From NCBI GenBank assembly GCA_018881555.1, contig JACAXG010000052.1, positions 3,410,001 through 3,474,000 on the forward strand: a stretch of 64,000 nt of DNA, read 5' to 3'. Under the pieces are notes generated by a model. That model saw only the letters and a program-made list of their open reading frames with translations. It was not told the DNA's origin and ran no database searches. The stretch is from Amblyornis subalaris (lineage: Eukaryota > Chordata > Aves > Passeriformes > Ptilonorhynchidae). Position numbers and translations under genes: made by a program. Positions 29,301 through 42,413 of the stretch are shown one piece after another (within the stretch, counting starts at the first letter, position 1; each line of letters opens with the position of its first letter).

Positions 29301-31166
29301 TACAATAATTAGGCTAATGTGAAATTATTAGAGGCAGAGAACAAAACTATTTAATTAATTCAGATTGCAGATTTACTGGATTGGACAACACAATCCTTGA
29401 CAGTTTGTACAACCAACATCTACACCACAAGAACCTTTAACTCCAGTTTAGATTAAGGCATCTTAAATTCATTTTTTTTTACTTAGGCCAAAGTTAACTA
29501 CTGTTTGAGTGTTTTCCTAAAACACTACATTTCTCAGCTGTAAAAGCATCTGTCATTCTTGGCATGGAAGCAAGCTCTTGTATGAATGTGAGCAATCTTT
29601 TTTTGCTTCTTTAGAAATGCAGGGTATGTTCAACAACTGTACTATGGATCTATAGGAATCTAAAGCATGTGTTTAAAGTAATTCAATGCATCTTTCAGAT
29701 CATGATCAAATACAGCATACAATATGATTAATAAAATAAACAGCAGACCGAAGTATTTGTACTCTTACAAAGACACAGAACAGGATCACAAACTTTGTGG
29801 ACAGGAAAGTAATTAAAATATACACTAGAAGGAGAATTACAACTTGCATATTCACTTACTTTTATGTGTTTAATAAAGAAAAGTCTATTGCTACTGCAAA
29901 TATTTTGGTCAGATTTTATACTTTAAATTGCAGCAACAAAAGCAACAATACTTAGTGCTTTGTTATTATTCTCCCATGAATTTCCATTTCTACAGCTCTA
30001 GTGGCATGTATAGTTCTCATTCTGCATTTCTCACTGACTTCAAATTAGTTTATGCAGCTTCAAAAAAAGAAGAAATGCACAGGTTGGGACTGTTCAAAAG
30101 AATACTGAACAGCAAAATAGAGTTAAAAAGAAAAAAGGAAGAAGAGAGACCATTTGACATTGAAGTGATTCAAGAAGAGAAGAGAAAACTTTCTATAGGC
30201 CTATTTAAAATATGTTTCTTTCACTCTTTGTGTTCAAGAGTTTCGCTACTGAGTTTCAATAGCAAAATTTTCTATGTGTGCTAAATGGACAGTATTTAAA
30301 AATATTTTTTCCAAGGTTTTTTTTAAGTATTATTACTTCTATAAGTATTATTAGTTCTCAAAGCATTATCATTATTAGCATGCAATTTCTGAAATTGTAA
30401 TTTCAAAAAAAATTACAAAACTAGCAAGAGGAAGAGATCTTGAGCACAATTCAGTTAGTAGGAACAGAGCTTACGTTTTCATTAAGACCTAGAAAACTAT
30501 TTATATGCATCAGTGTTGTATTGGCAAAACTGTTCTTTCATTTAGAACAATCACATTTCAGTAGNGTCTCTATTTCCTTATTTTAGGAGATTCTCCTTCA
30601 TTATATTCCCTCCACAAACTGATGCACAACATTATTTTTAAATTTGGAAAATATGGTTCTATCTTTCAAACAAATTCAGTTTAGAAGATTGCTTTTAAAT
30701 GGTTCATTTCCTATTTTAGCATTAAAATGGGAGTAACAGAGAACTACTACTTTCTAACCATATCACTGAGTTGATATGAAATGTGCACACAAGCAAGATC
30801 AACAATCTTTTTTCAGTGATCACACATTTACATATATAAAGTTACCTGACTGTCATTTCGTAGGAATGTACTTGTATGTGGGTAAATGCTCTAAGAGTTT
30901 GCATTATGAATCATGCATTATAATTTGTACTGCTGGCATCTTGGCATCACTTGGAATATACAAAGATTTATTTTCTAGGGTGGTAACTGGAGTAGGAAGG
31001 CCAATGCAAGCAAGTATAAAAGCTGTTCAAACTGCAAACATTATGGAAAAAACCCAAGTACTATGATGAGAGAATTTCAGTATTTAAGAAATGATGCTTA
31101 AAGAAATCTATGTCTATTCACTTCACATATTGATGCCTTATCGGNACTACCTAAAAGANAGAGGCT

Positions 31167-31520
31167 TGACAAAGATCAAAAGGTTAAAAAGCGGTGGTGT
31201 TTATTTGAAGGCCTTCAGGTACATTCAGGGCAGTCAAAGCTCACTCAGGTGGGGACTTACACCCCAGGAGGACCCCCTGAGATCCGCTCCCCAAGACAGA
31301 CCACCCAAGATGGACGACTGGTCATGAGTTCTCCATACTTTTGTAAGTTTGGTCTATTAGCATATTGGAGCCAGCTCTTCCAATTAGAGTTTCAGGTAAT
31401 GAAGTAATTCACCCCAAGTTTGCTCCCCCTTCATCAACAGCTGTTTACGTATCTTGGGCCTGAAGCAGTAAGGTGTCCTTGAAGTCCAGGCCTGAAGATG
31501 GATTGTTTTGTCTAAAGGCA
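31167..31520 (-). mobile_element. LTR of a third ERV family
   Basis: Read on the minus strand it runs from GACAAAACAATCCATCTTC through CCAATATGCTAATAGACC, CATGACCAGTCGTCCATCTT and GTACCTGAAGGCCTTC to AATAAA (31205-31200) and ends GATCTTTGTCA. A polyadenylation signal followed by a short R/U5-like tail and a CA terminus are features of a retroviral LTR. It is unrelated in sequence to the two other LTR families in the window. The 5' boundary is a guess and no target duplication was confirmed. Confidence 0.65.
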
Positions 31521-33869
31521 GTAGCTAACACTTTTATATGGGCTTTAGAGTCACACACTAAGAATTGCAGGGTTACAAGTATATGAGATATATAAAAGCC
31601 AAAATCCTAAAGCATCAATATGAGCTATAATACACAAATAAAATCTTAAAGTGCAGCAGGCAAGTGAAAGCTAAGTATGTTGTTTGAACTGTAACACAGT
31701 TTATACTATTCTCTTCCTTAAACCCAGAGTGTCGTAAAAAAGGCATTCTTACAGATCAAATATTTTCTGTTTAATAGGACACAGAAGGATAGTACATAGG
31801 ACTAGTGATAAGCAAAACAAATGTGACTAAAACCTATGTATTTCTAAACCACAAAAAAAAGGAATATTACTCAACAGTTTCATAACAATTTAATATGGTA
31901 GCTGCTAAATAAAGTGTACAGAAGAGTTAAAACTTAGGCAAGTACAAAAATTACAGAGAAATCAGTATAATTTGTTTTATGATTTTTCATAACTAATAAA
32001 AAAAAATGCCTTGACAGGTTTGTATGAACTGTTAAAAGATAAGAACAAAGAAACAACTTGCAAGTATTTGCACTTTTCACAAATGTTATTTTTCCCCCCA
32101 CAACTCAGTAATGCAAGTTCACATTGATTAGCATGATACACCAGAGCTAAAATTACAGTTTTTGAAACCTACTTCTTTTTTTTAGCAATTCCATTTTTGT
32201 ATCCTACTGACACAACATTGAATAGCTGGAGATCTGAAATGTAGATTAAAAACATATTTCAGGAATGATAATAATTCAGACGTTTGCAGCTCCTTTGTAA
32301 GTCTATTTGGCACAGATACTACATTTATGTGAGTTTTATCTCATATAGAGTATTTGGAGCAAAAGTGCACATCTTCTAGTGATGTGCTTCTCTGATATGC
32401 TGGAGAGTGTGATTCTCACAGAAGAATAATAACATAGCATAATCACAAAACTATTAAGAATGTACATATGAATTGAAGACTTAGAGCAGGGCTAGGAAAC
32501 TAAAGGTGGTGGTTCTATTCATCCAGACTCCTAGAAGACAGAGCAGACTAAGGAAAAGGATCTACATTTGTTACACGAGATTAGGATAACTAAACTGCTA
32601 ACATGACCCAGCTATACAAAAGACACAAAGTTCCAGGAATCACTAAGGTACATCTAGTGGAAATGATGGTATCATATGAGATAGGGCAGGAAATTATCTA
32701 AAACATTATTCAGAATTCCAGTTATCTGTGTTAAAGTGAGGTCAAGATTAAAAGAAATGGTACTCAGATGTCCAAGAGAACAAGGAATCTATCCCATGAG
32801 AAGTCAAATAAGCTACAATCTAGAAAAACAAAGTCTGACTAAGATTTTAAGAGAGCAAAACAATAGATAAATTTGACTAATGATATCATTGGAACTCTGT
32901 GTTGTAAACCAGGAGAAAATAATCTAGAAAGAGAAATTAAAACCCCATCTGAATATAACAACTAGAATGCCTTCCACTAGGAATAGTACAGTTCAGAATT
33001 TAATTTCTGAAAGGACAGTGACATGCAATTACAAAAGAATCAATGATCCAAAAGGCTCACTCTAAAAATGATGTTTACAAACCTTATAGGTATCTACTAT
33101 ATTGCCAATATCCACATTTGTAGGCTTTTGGGTTTTTTCTTCATTTAATAATAGAAAAAGAAATACAAAAAAGACAACTACATAGCTAAAAAATCCTGAA
33201 AGTTATATTTTAATTGCATTTTTCTATTTTTTTTAGAATTTGTTAGATTGACTTTCACGAAAAAAAAACCCCAAATTTGTTTATTTTTCCTCTTTTGTGG
33301 CATTTTGCTAAACTCATGCATTATTTATATCAAGACTTATTGCCAATAGTTCTGAGCAAATTGACATAAATTCCAGGTAACACCAAAACCTGTTTAAATA
33401 ATTAGGGAGACTGAGAGGGAAAGAACAAGGGTCTTAAACTTTCTGTGCAAGTGCTCAAATCGTGTTACAAAAGAGGTAGAGCTTAGCTTTTACCTCTTCT
33501 TCTAATAGTGTTCTGGAGTGAACTCAATGATTTTGAACAAGTTAGCCATGTCCTAATAAAAACAGGCCCTTCAGGGACTTGAAAAGAGTTCAAGCACCTC
33601 CTACTCATATCAAAATAAGCACTTAGCTTTCCAAACCAGGAGACTTCCGAGCATACACAAGGACCTCTACCTAAACGTACTCCAACTTGGAATGATTTTA
33701 AGTGCCTTTGAGGTTAGGTGGTGCTTGAGAACAGGAGGTATTGGTAAGACTTCATTGGCATCTAGTCATGGAAAATCTGCACCCAGATATCACTATGACA
33801 GCCTGTCGGAAAGTCATTCACATGTGCAAAACCTGTATTTACCAACCATACATTACATTTTGAGTACAG

Positions 33870-34530
33870 CGTGGTGGGTTGCCGCTGGCTAGATGCCAGG
33901 TATCCACCAAAGTCACTCTATCACTCCCGACTGCATGTAGACAGGGCAGAAGAAATATAATGACAGACTCATGGGTCAAGATAAGGACAGGGAGAGATCA
34001 GTCTCCAGTTACTACCACAAACAAAACAGACTCGACTTGGGAAAAGATTAATTTAACTTATTACCAATTAAATAAGAAAAGGGTAATGACAAACAAACTC
34101 AAATTTTAAAATAAACCAATTTAAATTCCTNCCATCCCTCCCTTCTCCTCCAACTTAACTTTACTCCCAATTTTCTCTACTTCCATCCTCCCAGCAGTGC
34201 AGAAGGACAAGGAACAGGGGTTGCGGTCAGTTCATCACATGTTCCTGCCAATCATTCCTCCTTAGGGGGAGGATTCCTCACACTCTTCCCCTGCTCTAGC
34301 AAGGGGTCTCTCCCATGGAAGGCAGCCCTCCACAAACTTCTCCAGTGTGGGTCCTTCCCATGGGCGCAATTCTTCAGGAACAGACTGCTCCAGCATGGGT
34401 CTCTGTGAGGTCACAAGTCCTGACAGCAAACCTGCTCCACCATGGGCTTCCCACAGGGTCACAGCCTCCTTTGGGGAACCACTTCCCCCTCTCATGGGCA
34501 GTAGGTGGATCCCTGCTACCATGGACCTTT
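33870..34530 (-). mobile_element. LTR of ERVL-like family with GC-rich repeats, 5'-truncated
   Basis: In reverse orientation it shows a 3' end of an avian LTR: GTGGTGGGTTGCCGCTGGCT, then CAAAGTCACTCTATCACTCC, GGACAGGGAGAGATCA and CAGACTCGACTTGGG. These precede a GC-rich part made of approximate 35-40 bp units containing CTCCAGYRTGGG and CCTCC motifs. Similarity fades near 34530, so the 5' part of the LTR appears lost. The same family, on the other strand, occurs at about 12245-13035. Several open frames in the GC-rich part are artefacts. Confidence 0.78.
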
Positions 34531-36410
34531 TTCTGTCCTTTCTCCCCGTTTCTCTAAAAAGACAAATGCAAGCTTCCTCTTCATTTGGGTGTGGCAACTC
34601 TTAGTAAAAGTTACTGCAAGATAGCTAAGACTGAAAATTTTGAAGGAATATGGTTTCTTCCTACCTTCTGTAGTTTCATTAACCAGATCCAATCCTTTGT
34701 ATAGCCATAACCCTAGACCTACATGGACTGAACTTCTGTCAATCAAAATACGTCCAGTCATGGAAGTTCATTAGAAAAAAAAGGCAAAAAAAGCAGCATA
34801 TAAGGCATATAGTACTTCATAATGAAAACATTCCATTTTATGACCATTTTAAGAAATGCTTAAAGGCCTGAAGATTCTGCATTGGAAGAGGACTCAGTAA
34901 GACTGATGGCAAAGCATAAAGCTCCAAACCCCATGAATTTCTGAAAAGAGTCTATGCTGAACTCCTTTGACTCACAAAAGCCATGTGGGACTCGACTCAT
35001 GTAGCTTCTGCTGTTTATGATATGGTTACCTACACCTGAGCCTGGTGTGCAGACTCCCCTTATAAGTCAATGGAAAGAAACAGGTACCTTACAGACATGA
35101 TTCCATCCTGGCACAGACATTTAAAGTTAGACAAGACTGTTGACAGCCATAGTAAACACTGTACTAAAATCCATGCTGTGTTTATTTACTTTTCTCAGAA
35201 ACTAATGTTTGAACTCATGCAAAGTCTAATAGTATATTACATTTTAAAAATGCTTCAAAAAATCACAAAATACTGAAACAGTGATATGAACAAAACTGAG
35301 ATCTCTGAATAGGGATGTTCAAAGGTTTTCAGTGTTAGAAATGGAAGAGAATGTTCACCTTGTACTGGACACAATTCATATCAAATAGGTTAATATCAGT
35401 AAGATTCACAGTTTCCATCTCTGCAAATAGCTGTACAAAGGTAACTGGAAGGGCAGAAATGAAGACAGGGACTCTGCCATCAATCCCAACACTGCCTTCC
35501 ACTTACCCAATCCCTTCCTGCAACTGTTCTGTCTTTGCCTGGCTTAGACTACTCCTCCAAAGAGAAAAACTGGGAAACGGCACTATATATTTTACACTCA
35601 GAAGAATCACACTCAGTGAAGTTTTTATGACTGCTATTTCTTTTGTTTTGCCTCTTCTTTTATTTACACTATTCCTTTCCCCACTTCTCACCTTTATTTC
35701 CTTTAGTCTTTTACCTGTCATCAATCTAGCATGTTCTACAAAACAGACATAATGGAAGGAGAAAAATGCTTTTGTCTGGCAAAACAATTAAGACTCTCAA
35801 TCCCTTAAACTAACTTCTACCCCTCCTCTTTCTGACTTTCTCCTTGATGAAAATTTATTATATTTAAGACCAGTCTGGTGACCAGGTGGACAAGGGTTTT
35901 GAAATAGGTTTCCTTTATATTTTATACCACATAACTAGGGGAAAAGAGATTCCAGGAAATCTTTTAATGAAAGACTTAATAATCCAAGTTTTATATGTTT
36001 TTCCCATCTTCTGAATCTAATAGAAAGCCATAAAAATTCTTAAGGGTGATAATTACACTAAGACCTTACTGATAACATGGTGCTGCATCACAGACAACAT
36101 CCAGATGGTTAAAGTCAGAACAGAATAATCAGAGATTCGCAAAGTTATACCTATCACAACTGACAATACAAATGCTGCCAACAACTGCATAATATTTAGG
36201 ATGGCATTCAAATCCAGACTGCAGAAATGTGAGTGGATCTAAGCATAGGTATCACATGTGAGTAAAGTATTTAAGATCCCATTATAGTAAATCTTCAAGA
36301 TACCAGGAAGCCAGGACAATGAAGTTAAAATATAAACTATTATTTAAATAAGAGATGTAACTTTCTCAGAAATGGAACACTGGTGATTTTGCATTGGGGA
36401 TTTCATTTGT

Positions 36411-36457
36411 TTGGTGTGTTTTTTGTTTGTTTTTGTTGTTGTTTGGTTGGTTTTTTC
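36411..36457. repeat. GT/T-rich simple sequence
   Basis: Runs of TTTG, TTG and TTGG (TTTGTTTGTTTTTGTTGTTG and following) form a short low-complexity patch in the long intron. No function is apparent. Confidence 0.75.
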
Positions 36458-39400
36458 CTTTTAAATCTAAACGTGCCTGGTCTCCCCCATTTTCCTCCCA
36501 CTCGCACTCCACCTCCACTACTCCTAAGTCCCTTTTAATCACACAAACTACTTAGTCTTGAGCTCTTTTCTAATAGTTGAACTGTCAAGGTCGCATCAGG
36601 AAACAAACTGAAGTAAAGCATGGTGTATATAATCACATTAAAGCAGAGGTGGCACTATATTTATTTTGAAAAAGTTATAAAATTGAAAAATTTTGAAACA
36701 AAGTAGCATAAAATTTGCAAAATTCGGTTAATATACCTGAAGAAAGGTATTACTTGCCTGGCAAAAATATTCAATTAACAACACACTGCGTGTAAACTTT
36801 AAGGCTTTTTCACAAAAGTATTCTCCCTATTTTACAGGATGGTTAAACCAAAACATGCTAAAGGTGGGGGCAGAAAACCCCAATAACAAACAACCCAAAC
36901 CAAAAGACCTCTCCAAATGCTTTCAGGCTTATGACAAAGGACAATTCTGCATTCTGAAAGGTCTATTCACAGTCTTCATTTTAGTAAAATACTATTTGGA
37001 AGCAGTTTCTAAAGCTAGATGTAACATTCATTTACATGTATCTGCCAAGTTTTTAAATGTTTTAGAAGCTAAACTAAAACATGTTGAAAATGACTCATTG
37101 TGGTACCAGAATACATACTGTAGGAAATAAGAACTCATTTACAAGTGGGAGAAATACACTGACACTTCATCTGTGGGAATTCACTAGACTTCTCTTCCAG
37201 TAAACATTATATTTTAAAATAATCACGGAAAATATGTTCTTTTAACTGAAGTTTATGAAAAGATTTAGACAGCTGCCATAACAAAAGAGACTTACAGAGA
37301 TAAATGTAAAACCATCTTTAAAAATAATTAGTAATTCTGCCAAAAGAGATCAATTTAGCAATAAAAAAATTCCAATTTTTTTCCTTACTTTAATGGTTAA
37401 ACTAAAATTGTTTAATACAGTTGTTCAGTATAAATAGATAACCATTTGAGACAAAGGACAAAAGGAAGATTTGATTATCTTACAAACTAAGAAAATGCAG
37501 GGTGGGGGGACAGCCCTGGCAGGCAAACAAATTACCATAAGGTAGCTCTTTCCTAACTTGGAGCACGCCAATTACTTTTGTACATCTGCACGCTTCAGTA
37601 ATACAAGTCACTTGCAGCAAACGCACTACTTTAAAAAGTTTTTTTTTCTTTGAAAAGAAGAATTCATCTGGCACAGAGAAAATAAACCTGAAATTTACCC
37701 CATTTATCCATGTATATAAAATGCTTTGGAAAAAAAAAAGAACTCTGACACAGAAAATTAGACCCAGATTTCACAACTTGTGACTGGGAACAGTGTCATA
37801 AAGGACAAATCTAAAAATCAAAAAACCCAGCCTCACTAGCTTCTATAAAGTAATTGTCTGTAAAAACAAAAATGTTCTAGAGGAACATGCAAAGGACAAA
37901 AAAGATACAGTAGTTCCTCACCTGGTTTTAGGTCTAAAAATCTTAGAAATAAGGTATTAAAAAAGGCTCCATTCCACCTAATGCTGGGCATTTCACAAGG
38001 ANATGGAATTTACATCAATCACACTTTGCTCATCTTTACCATTCCGAGAAACAATCTGTGATGAGTGTACTCAGAGATTCAAGAGCCAGTCAATTACCTG
38101 AAGCGGGCAGCTTATAAAGACAAGAGAAGGACCATAGTTTTTAATTATTTTCATCTACTTACAGTACCATTTTGCACAAATAAAACCTTTTCACCTTCCC
38201 ATTGCATTTCGAGTGGGACAAACTCTTCTACTCTCTATAACCCACAACCAATTCGTGACCCCAGCAATGTATCCAAGGTAAAAAAGGAAGATTTAACTCT
38301 TTGAAGCATCTTGAAACTTATGACCTAGATTATATCTTTGGAATGGAAAAGGTTAAGAACTTAGAAAAATCAGAGCAAACATTAAGCAAAATTTCAGAAG
38401 GGATGAACCAGTGCACTTCTATATCTGTTTATCCATGGCAACAAACACTTTCCATGAAACAATTAGAATATCTATGAAAACAATTCCAGATGACAAGTTC
38501 CACATCAAAGCTTAAACTAGATTATACACATACACATGCAGTAGTATTTATATTAAAATGTTAGCCAAGAGCTGCAGCATTTTGACAAAATATCCAATAT
38601 TTAAATTTTAGAAGAGATGTACAAATAGGCTTGTAAGTACAAGTATGTATACTTTATGTGTATATTATGAAATCTAACATTTTACATAAATGCCTGATGG
38701 TTATAACCATTTTATGTAGTACCCAAGCTTCATCTCAAAGGAACCTATTTCTAGTACATTTATTTCTACAACTGTACTGCCACTTGATGGAAAAAGTTTA
38801 CTTCCCCTTAAGAAAAAGTTTCTCAATCTTGTTTATTCCATGGGTGAGAAGCTGCATAAACTACAGCAATTTTTTTGCTGCTGGAGTATCTCAAAGGGAC
38901 ATGCATACAGAGTCCCTACTCTCTCCATGAGTCCCTCCTCTNGTGATGAGTCTGCGGGGTGGTCTGTGCAACAAGGTCTTCAGTTGGCAACATTTGTTTC
39001 TTTTGAAGTACAAAAACCTACTATTAAGCAGGNTCCTAATAATGGGTTGGCAGTACAGATGCATATGAACAGGATCTTTATGGACTCTGCCAAGTGGTAA
39101 GAACTGCAAAAGCCCTTTCTTTATTGCTTGTAGTAAAACCCCTTGATTTATTTTTTTCATATGCACCCTTCCATTCCATCTTGGTTGGGTTTATTCAGTC
39201 CCCAGGTTCTGTGTCCTTACTGCCCCTCACTACAGTCCTCCCNCAGAATTACAAATCCTCTCCCTAAACACCACCAGCCACAATCAGGAGCAGGCCAGTA
39301 TATCTGCTTTCACACTGGGCTCCTCTTGGAGGCCCATCCAGAATAAACATTCCTGTCTATTGGAGAGCCTACTGGTCTTGCTAAAGTTCTAAGTTACTTT

Positions 39401-42380
39401 TTTTTTTTTAATCTAAAACCAGTTTCCTCTCACAGATATTATAAATAGCTCAAAGTAGTACCACCCTCTTGGTACTTCCCNGGCTCAAATGTCATGTCAC
39501 ATCTAAGTGTCCCTACGGCTACATAATGTTTGGTAAAAATGTTCTGATATCTCATGCTCCCACTCTACAGCTATCCAGATTAAGGTATTCCTAGGAAGCT
39601 CTTGAAATGTGGTTAACTATGCCTTGAACATTAATTGCACCTTCATTTTGCCAGTTTCACAGAATATTCTTACAGTCACCCACACAGTCATATAAGTAGA
39701 CACAATTTTGCCTTTAGATCACTTAGCTAGAAACACAAATAGCTGTAAAAATTATCTAAATAGCTTTGCACTGAGTAAACTGAAGGACATGGCCTTCCCA
39801 CTATCCAATATGTAATGCAATACTTCAATACTGAAGATATACACTTTCAAAAAAAATTTACTGGTCTCCTTGAATGTAAACAACTTTCTGAGTCAACCTT
39901 GACAAAGTCCGGGATACATTCTTGAGGCAATCTTATCTAGAAACAAGACCACACAAAAGGGAAATCAGCCCTCCAATCCTGGTCTTCCCATTCTTTCCTC
40001 ATTGAGGCACTGGTCACCAGACATGGCAATCTCATAAAACAGAAAGCAACAAACCAGCTTCCAAGGCCTTGCATGGTTGTTCCATCAGTTGTGAACAGTG
40101 GATTCACCAGCTGTGAGCACTACACGTAAATATCATACAACATTCTCTTTCGAGAAGTCCTTGATATGATTAATTAGGCATAGTCAATGCTGGATGGACT
40201 AACATCCAAGGCAAACAGCCCTTTGTGGCTTATGGCCTGAAAGTACCATGGCTCACTTATGTACACTATTCTGGGTGCCTGTGCATGAACATACTACGAT
40301 GGTCCTTCATTTACTCACAGTTCTTCATTCATTCATTTACAAATCAACTAGCTATCCTCCATTCCAGAACCACATACCACCATTTTCCCTACTCATAAGA
40401 GTTACTCACATGAAACAGGTGTCACCACCACAGAAAGGAGGATCAGCTTAATGCTTTCTTCAGCTATACCTAACATTTTCTCAACAATGCCAATGTGATG
40501 TTGCAGAAGACAAGCTCTAGCCAAAACTCAGCTCAAAGCTTTCACTCATAAATGTTAAATCTCCATGTCTAACATTTCAGAGTTTCGCATGAGTTTACAA
40601 TGAGGTTCACGATACTATAAAGCTGTAACTTCCTTCTCACACCACACAAGGACCTATTTGGACACTTTTGGTTCAAAAGTTCTTTTGATTCAAAAGTTTG
40701 CCATCTGGAAATGAGGATAGCATCGCATCCTTTTCCAGAGGATAATCAGAAAGCAAGCACAGGCTGAGAATGTAATTACAGAAGATAATTACTATTAAAA
40801 AGAAACTTTTAATATAATAACATTCTATTTAATATATTAAATATTATCTTAAATATTACATAAATAGCCATAATTTGAAGATCAAAAATTTTGTACAGAC
40901 CTACAGAAAATACAATATCCCTGCTTTGAAGAATTTAGCTTTTGAATAGGCATCATGATACAATGTTTTGGTAAACATGGTCAGTGAACAATCCCTGCCT
41001 GTATTTATGGTCATATTGTTATTTTTAACCTATTTTTCTTCTGTATTCCAAAAAATGTATATTTGGGAGTTTCCTATAAATAGGTTCTTTTCTCACCTGC
41101 CACTGAAGTGTTAAATGTTTTGGGTTACTTAATGCTGCTAGGTACTTCACACACACATTTAATCCTTCAAGCTCAGATGGTTAGAAACACTCTAGAAACA
41201 AACTTTATTTGCATAGATAACCTGATATATGTAGCAAATGAATCATATGAACAACTTCTTCAGGTAAATGCTTTCATTTGTATTCTGTCATTACATCCAG
41301 TGTAATGTCTCCTTTTCAAAGGGACACAAAGCACATGCAGTAAAAAGGCTGAGAAATTCCCCCGTGTTTCACAGCTTATGTTCTACATAGAATGGCTGCA
41401 GTGTATCAGATGAAAGGCCTATGTAGCCTGATAAAGCTGTCTCCAACTCTAGCCAAAAGTGTATGTTTTGAGAAAAGCAAGAAAAACTTCTGCTTAGACT
41501 ATATTTCTCCCTAACTCTCTGCCACTAGTGTCCAACTATTTCTAGCTCAAGCATTTCCTGAAAAGGGGTGTTTTCTACTTGTAAAGTGATTCTCAATTTT
41601 ATATCTGAACTTTTCCAGTCTCCTTTTGAACCCATGTAAACTTTTAGCACCTGAAACATGATTTGATAAGAAATTCCAAAGGACCCCTACTTGTTCATTC
41701 TGGCAGTGCTCACCATTAATGAGAAGGTGTGTGCAGTGAGTGACAAAAATGGGTGTGTACATGAGGAATACTAACAACCATAGCAAAATCATGGACTGCA
41801 CTGTAAGTTTCAGCTCCATAATTTAAGAAATATATGAAATCTAGGCAGCAGCACCCTTATATCACAGAATGCTTCTTTGGAGGAATTTATAACTGCTTTC
41901 AAATTTATTTTCAAAGAACATGATAAATTTCAACCTTTCCAGGCTAGCAAAAAAACCCGTAGGGACCTGAAAGAATATATAGCTTCTTAGGTACTCAGCA
42001 TAATAGCCATTGCAGAATTTTAAAAGTTTGCATTTACTAATCGTAACATTTTAAGATTAAGACATTTTGGCTAGCAGGAAATAACAGGTAAAATGAGAAT
42101 GTCAAGGCTTAAGGAAAATCTTTATATGTTGATATTACAACTTTTCCAAAGCATCTGTCCGTTCAAACCATGACAGCATCCTTCAGAGGCTGATAATATT
42201 TTGTGAGAATTATTTCTTAGGAGCTGGGGCAAGAGCAACTGAAATAAAAAGATTTTTAGAGCTATAAATATAATCACTGAACATTCCTTACACAGTAAGA
42301 GAACGAACTTCAAAGCCTGCGTTCCAGATGTAATGAAGCCCAGAAAGGTCAGACATCAGACTAACTTAGCATTCCTATGA

Positions 42381-42413
42381 GTCTTGATGTTGATAATTCT
42401 TCAACATCAAGAC
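42381..42413. repeat. Perfect 13-bp inverted repeat with 7-bp loop
   Basis: GTCTTGATGTTGA (42381-42393) and TCAACATCAAGAC (42401-42413) are exact reverse complements separated by TAATTCT. It lies in the long PIBF1 intron and is not part of any repeat I recognise. There is no T-tract suggesting a terminator and no longer extended stem. Confidence 0.85.

Noticed and set aside
34262..34604. Open frames of 80-111 residues on both strands
   Set aside because: They fall in the GC-rich part of the minus-strand LTR at 33870-34530, and have no family resemblance.
35351..35787. 133-residue plus-strand frame with a hydrophobic C-terminal part, and a minus-strand frame over it
   Set aside because: No recognisable domain, no splice or promoter context, low-complexity pyrimidine-rich region; a frame of this size is expected by chance in 64 kb.
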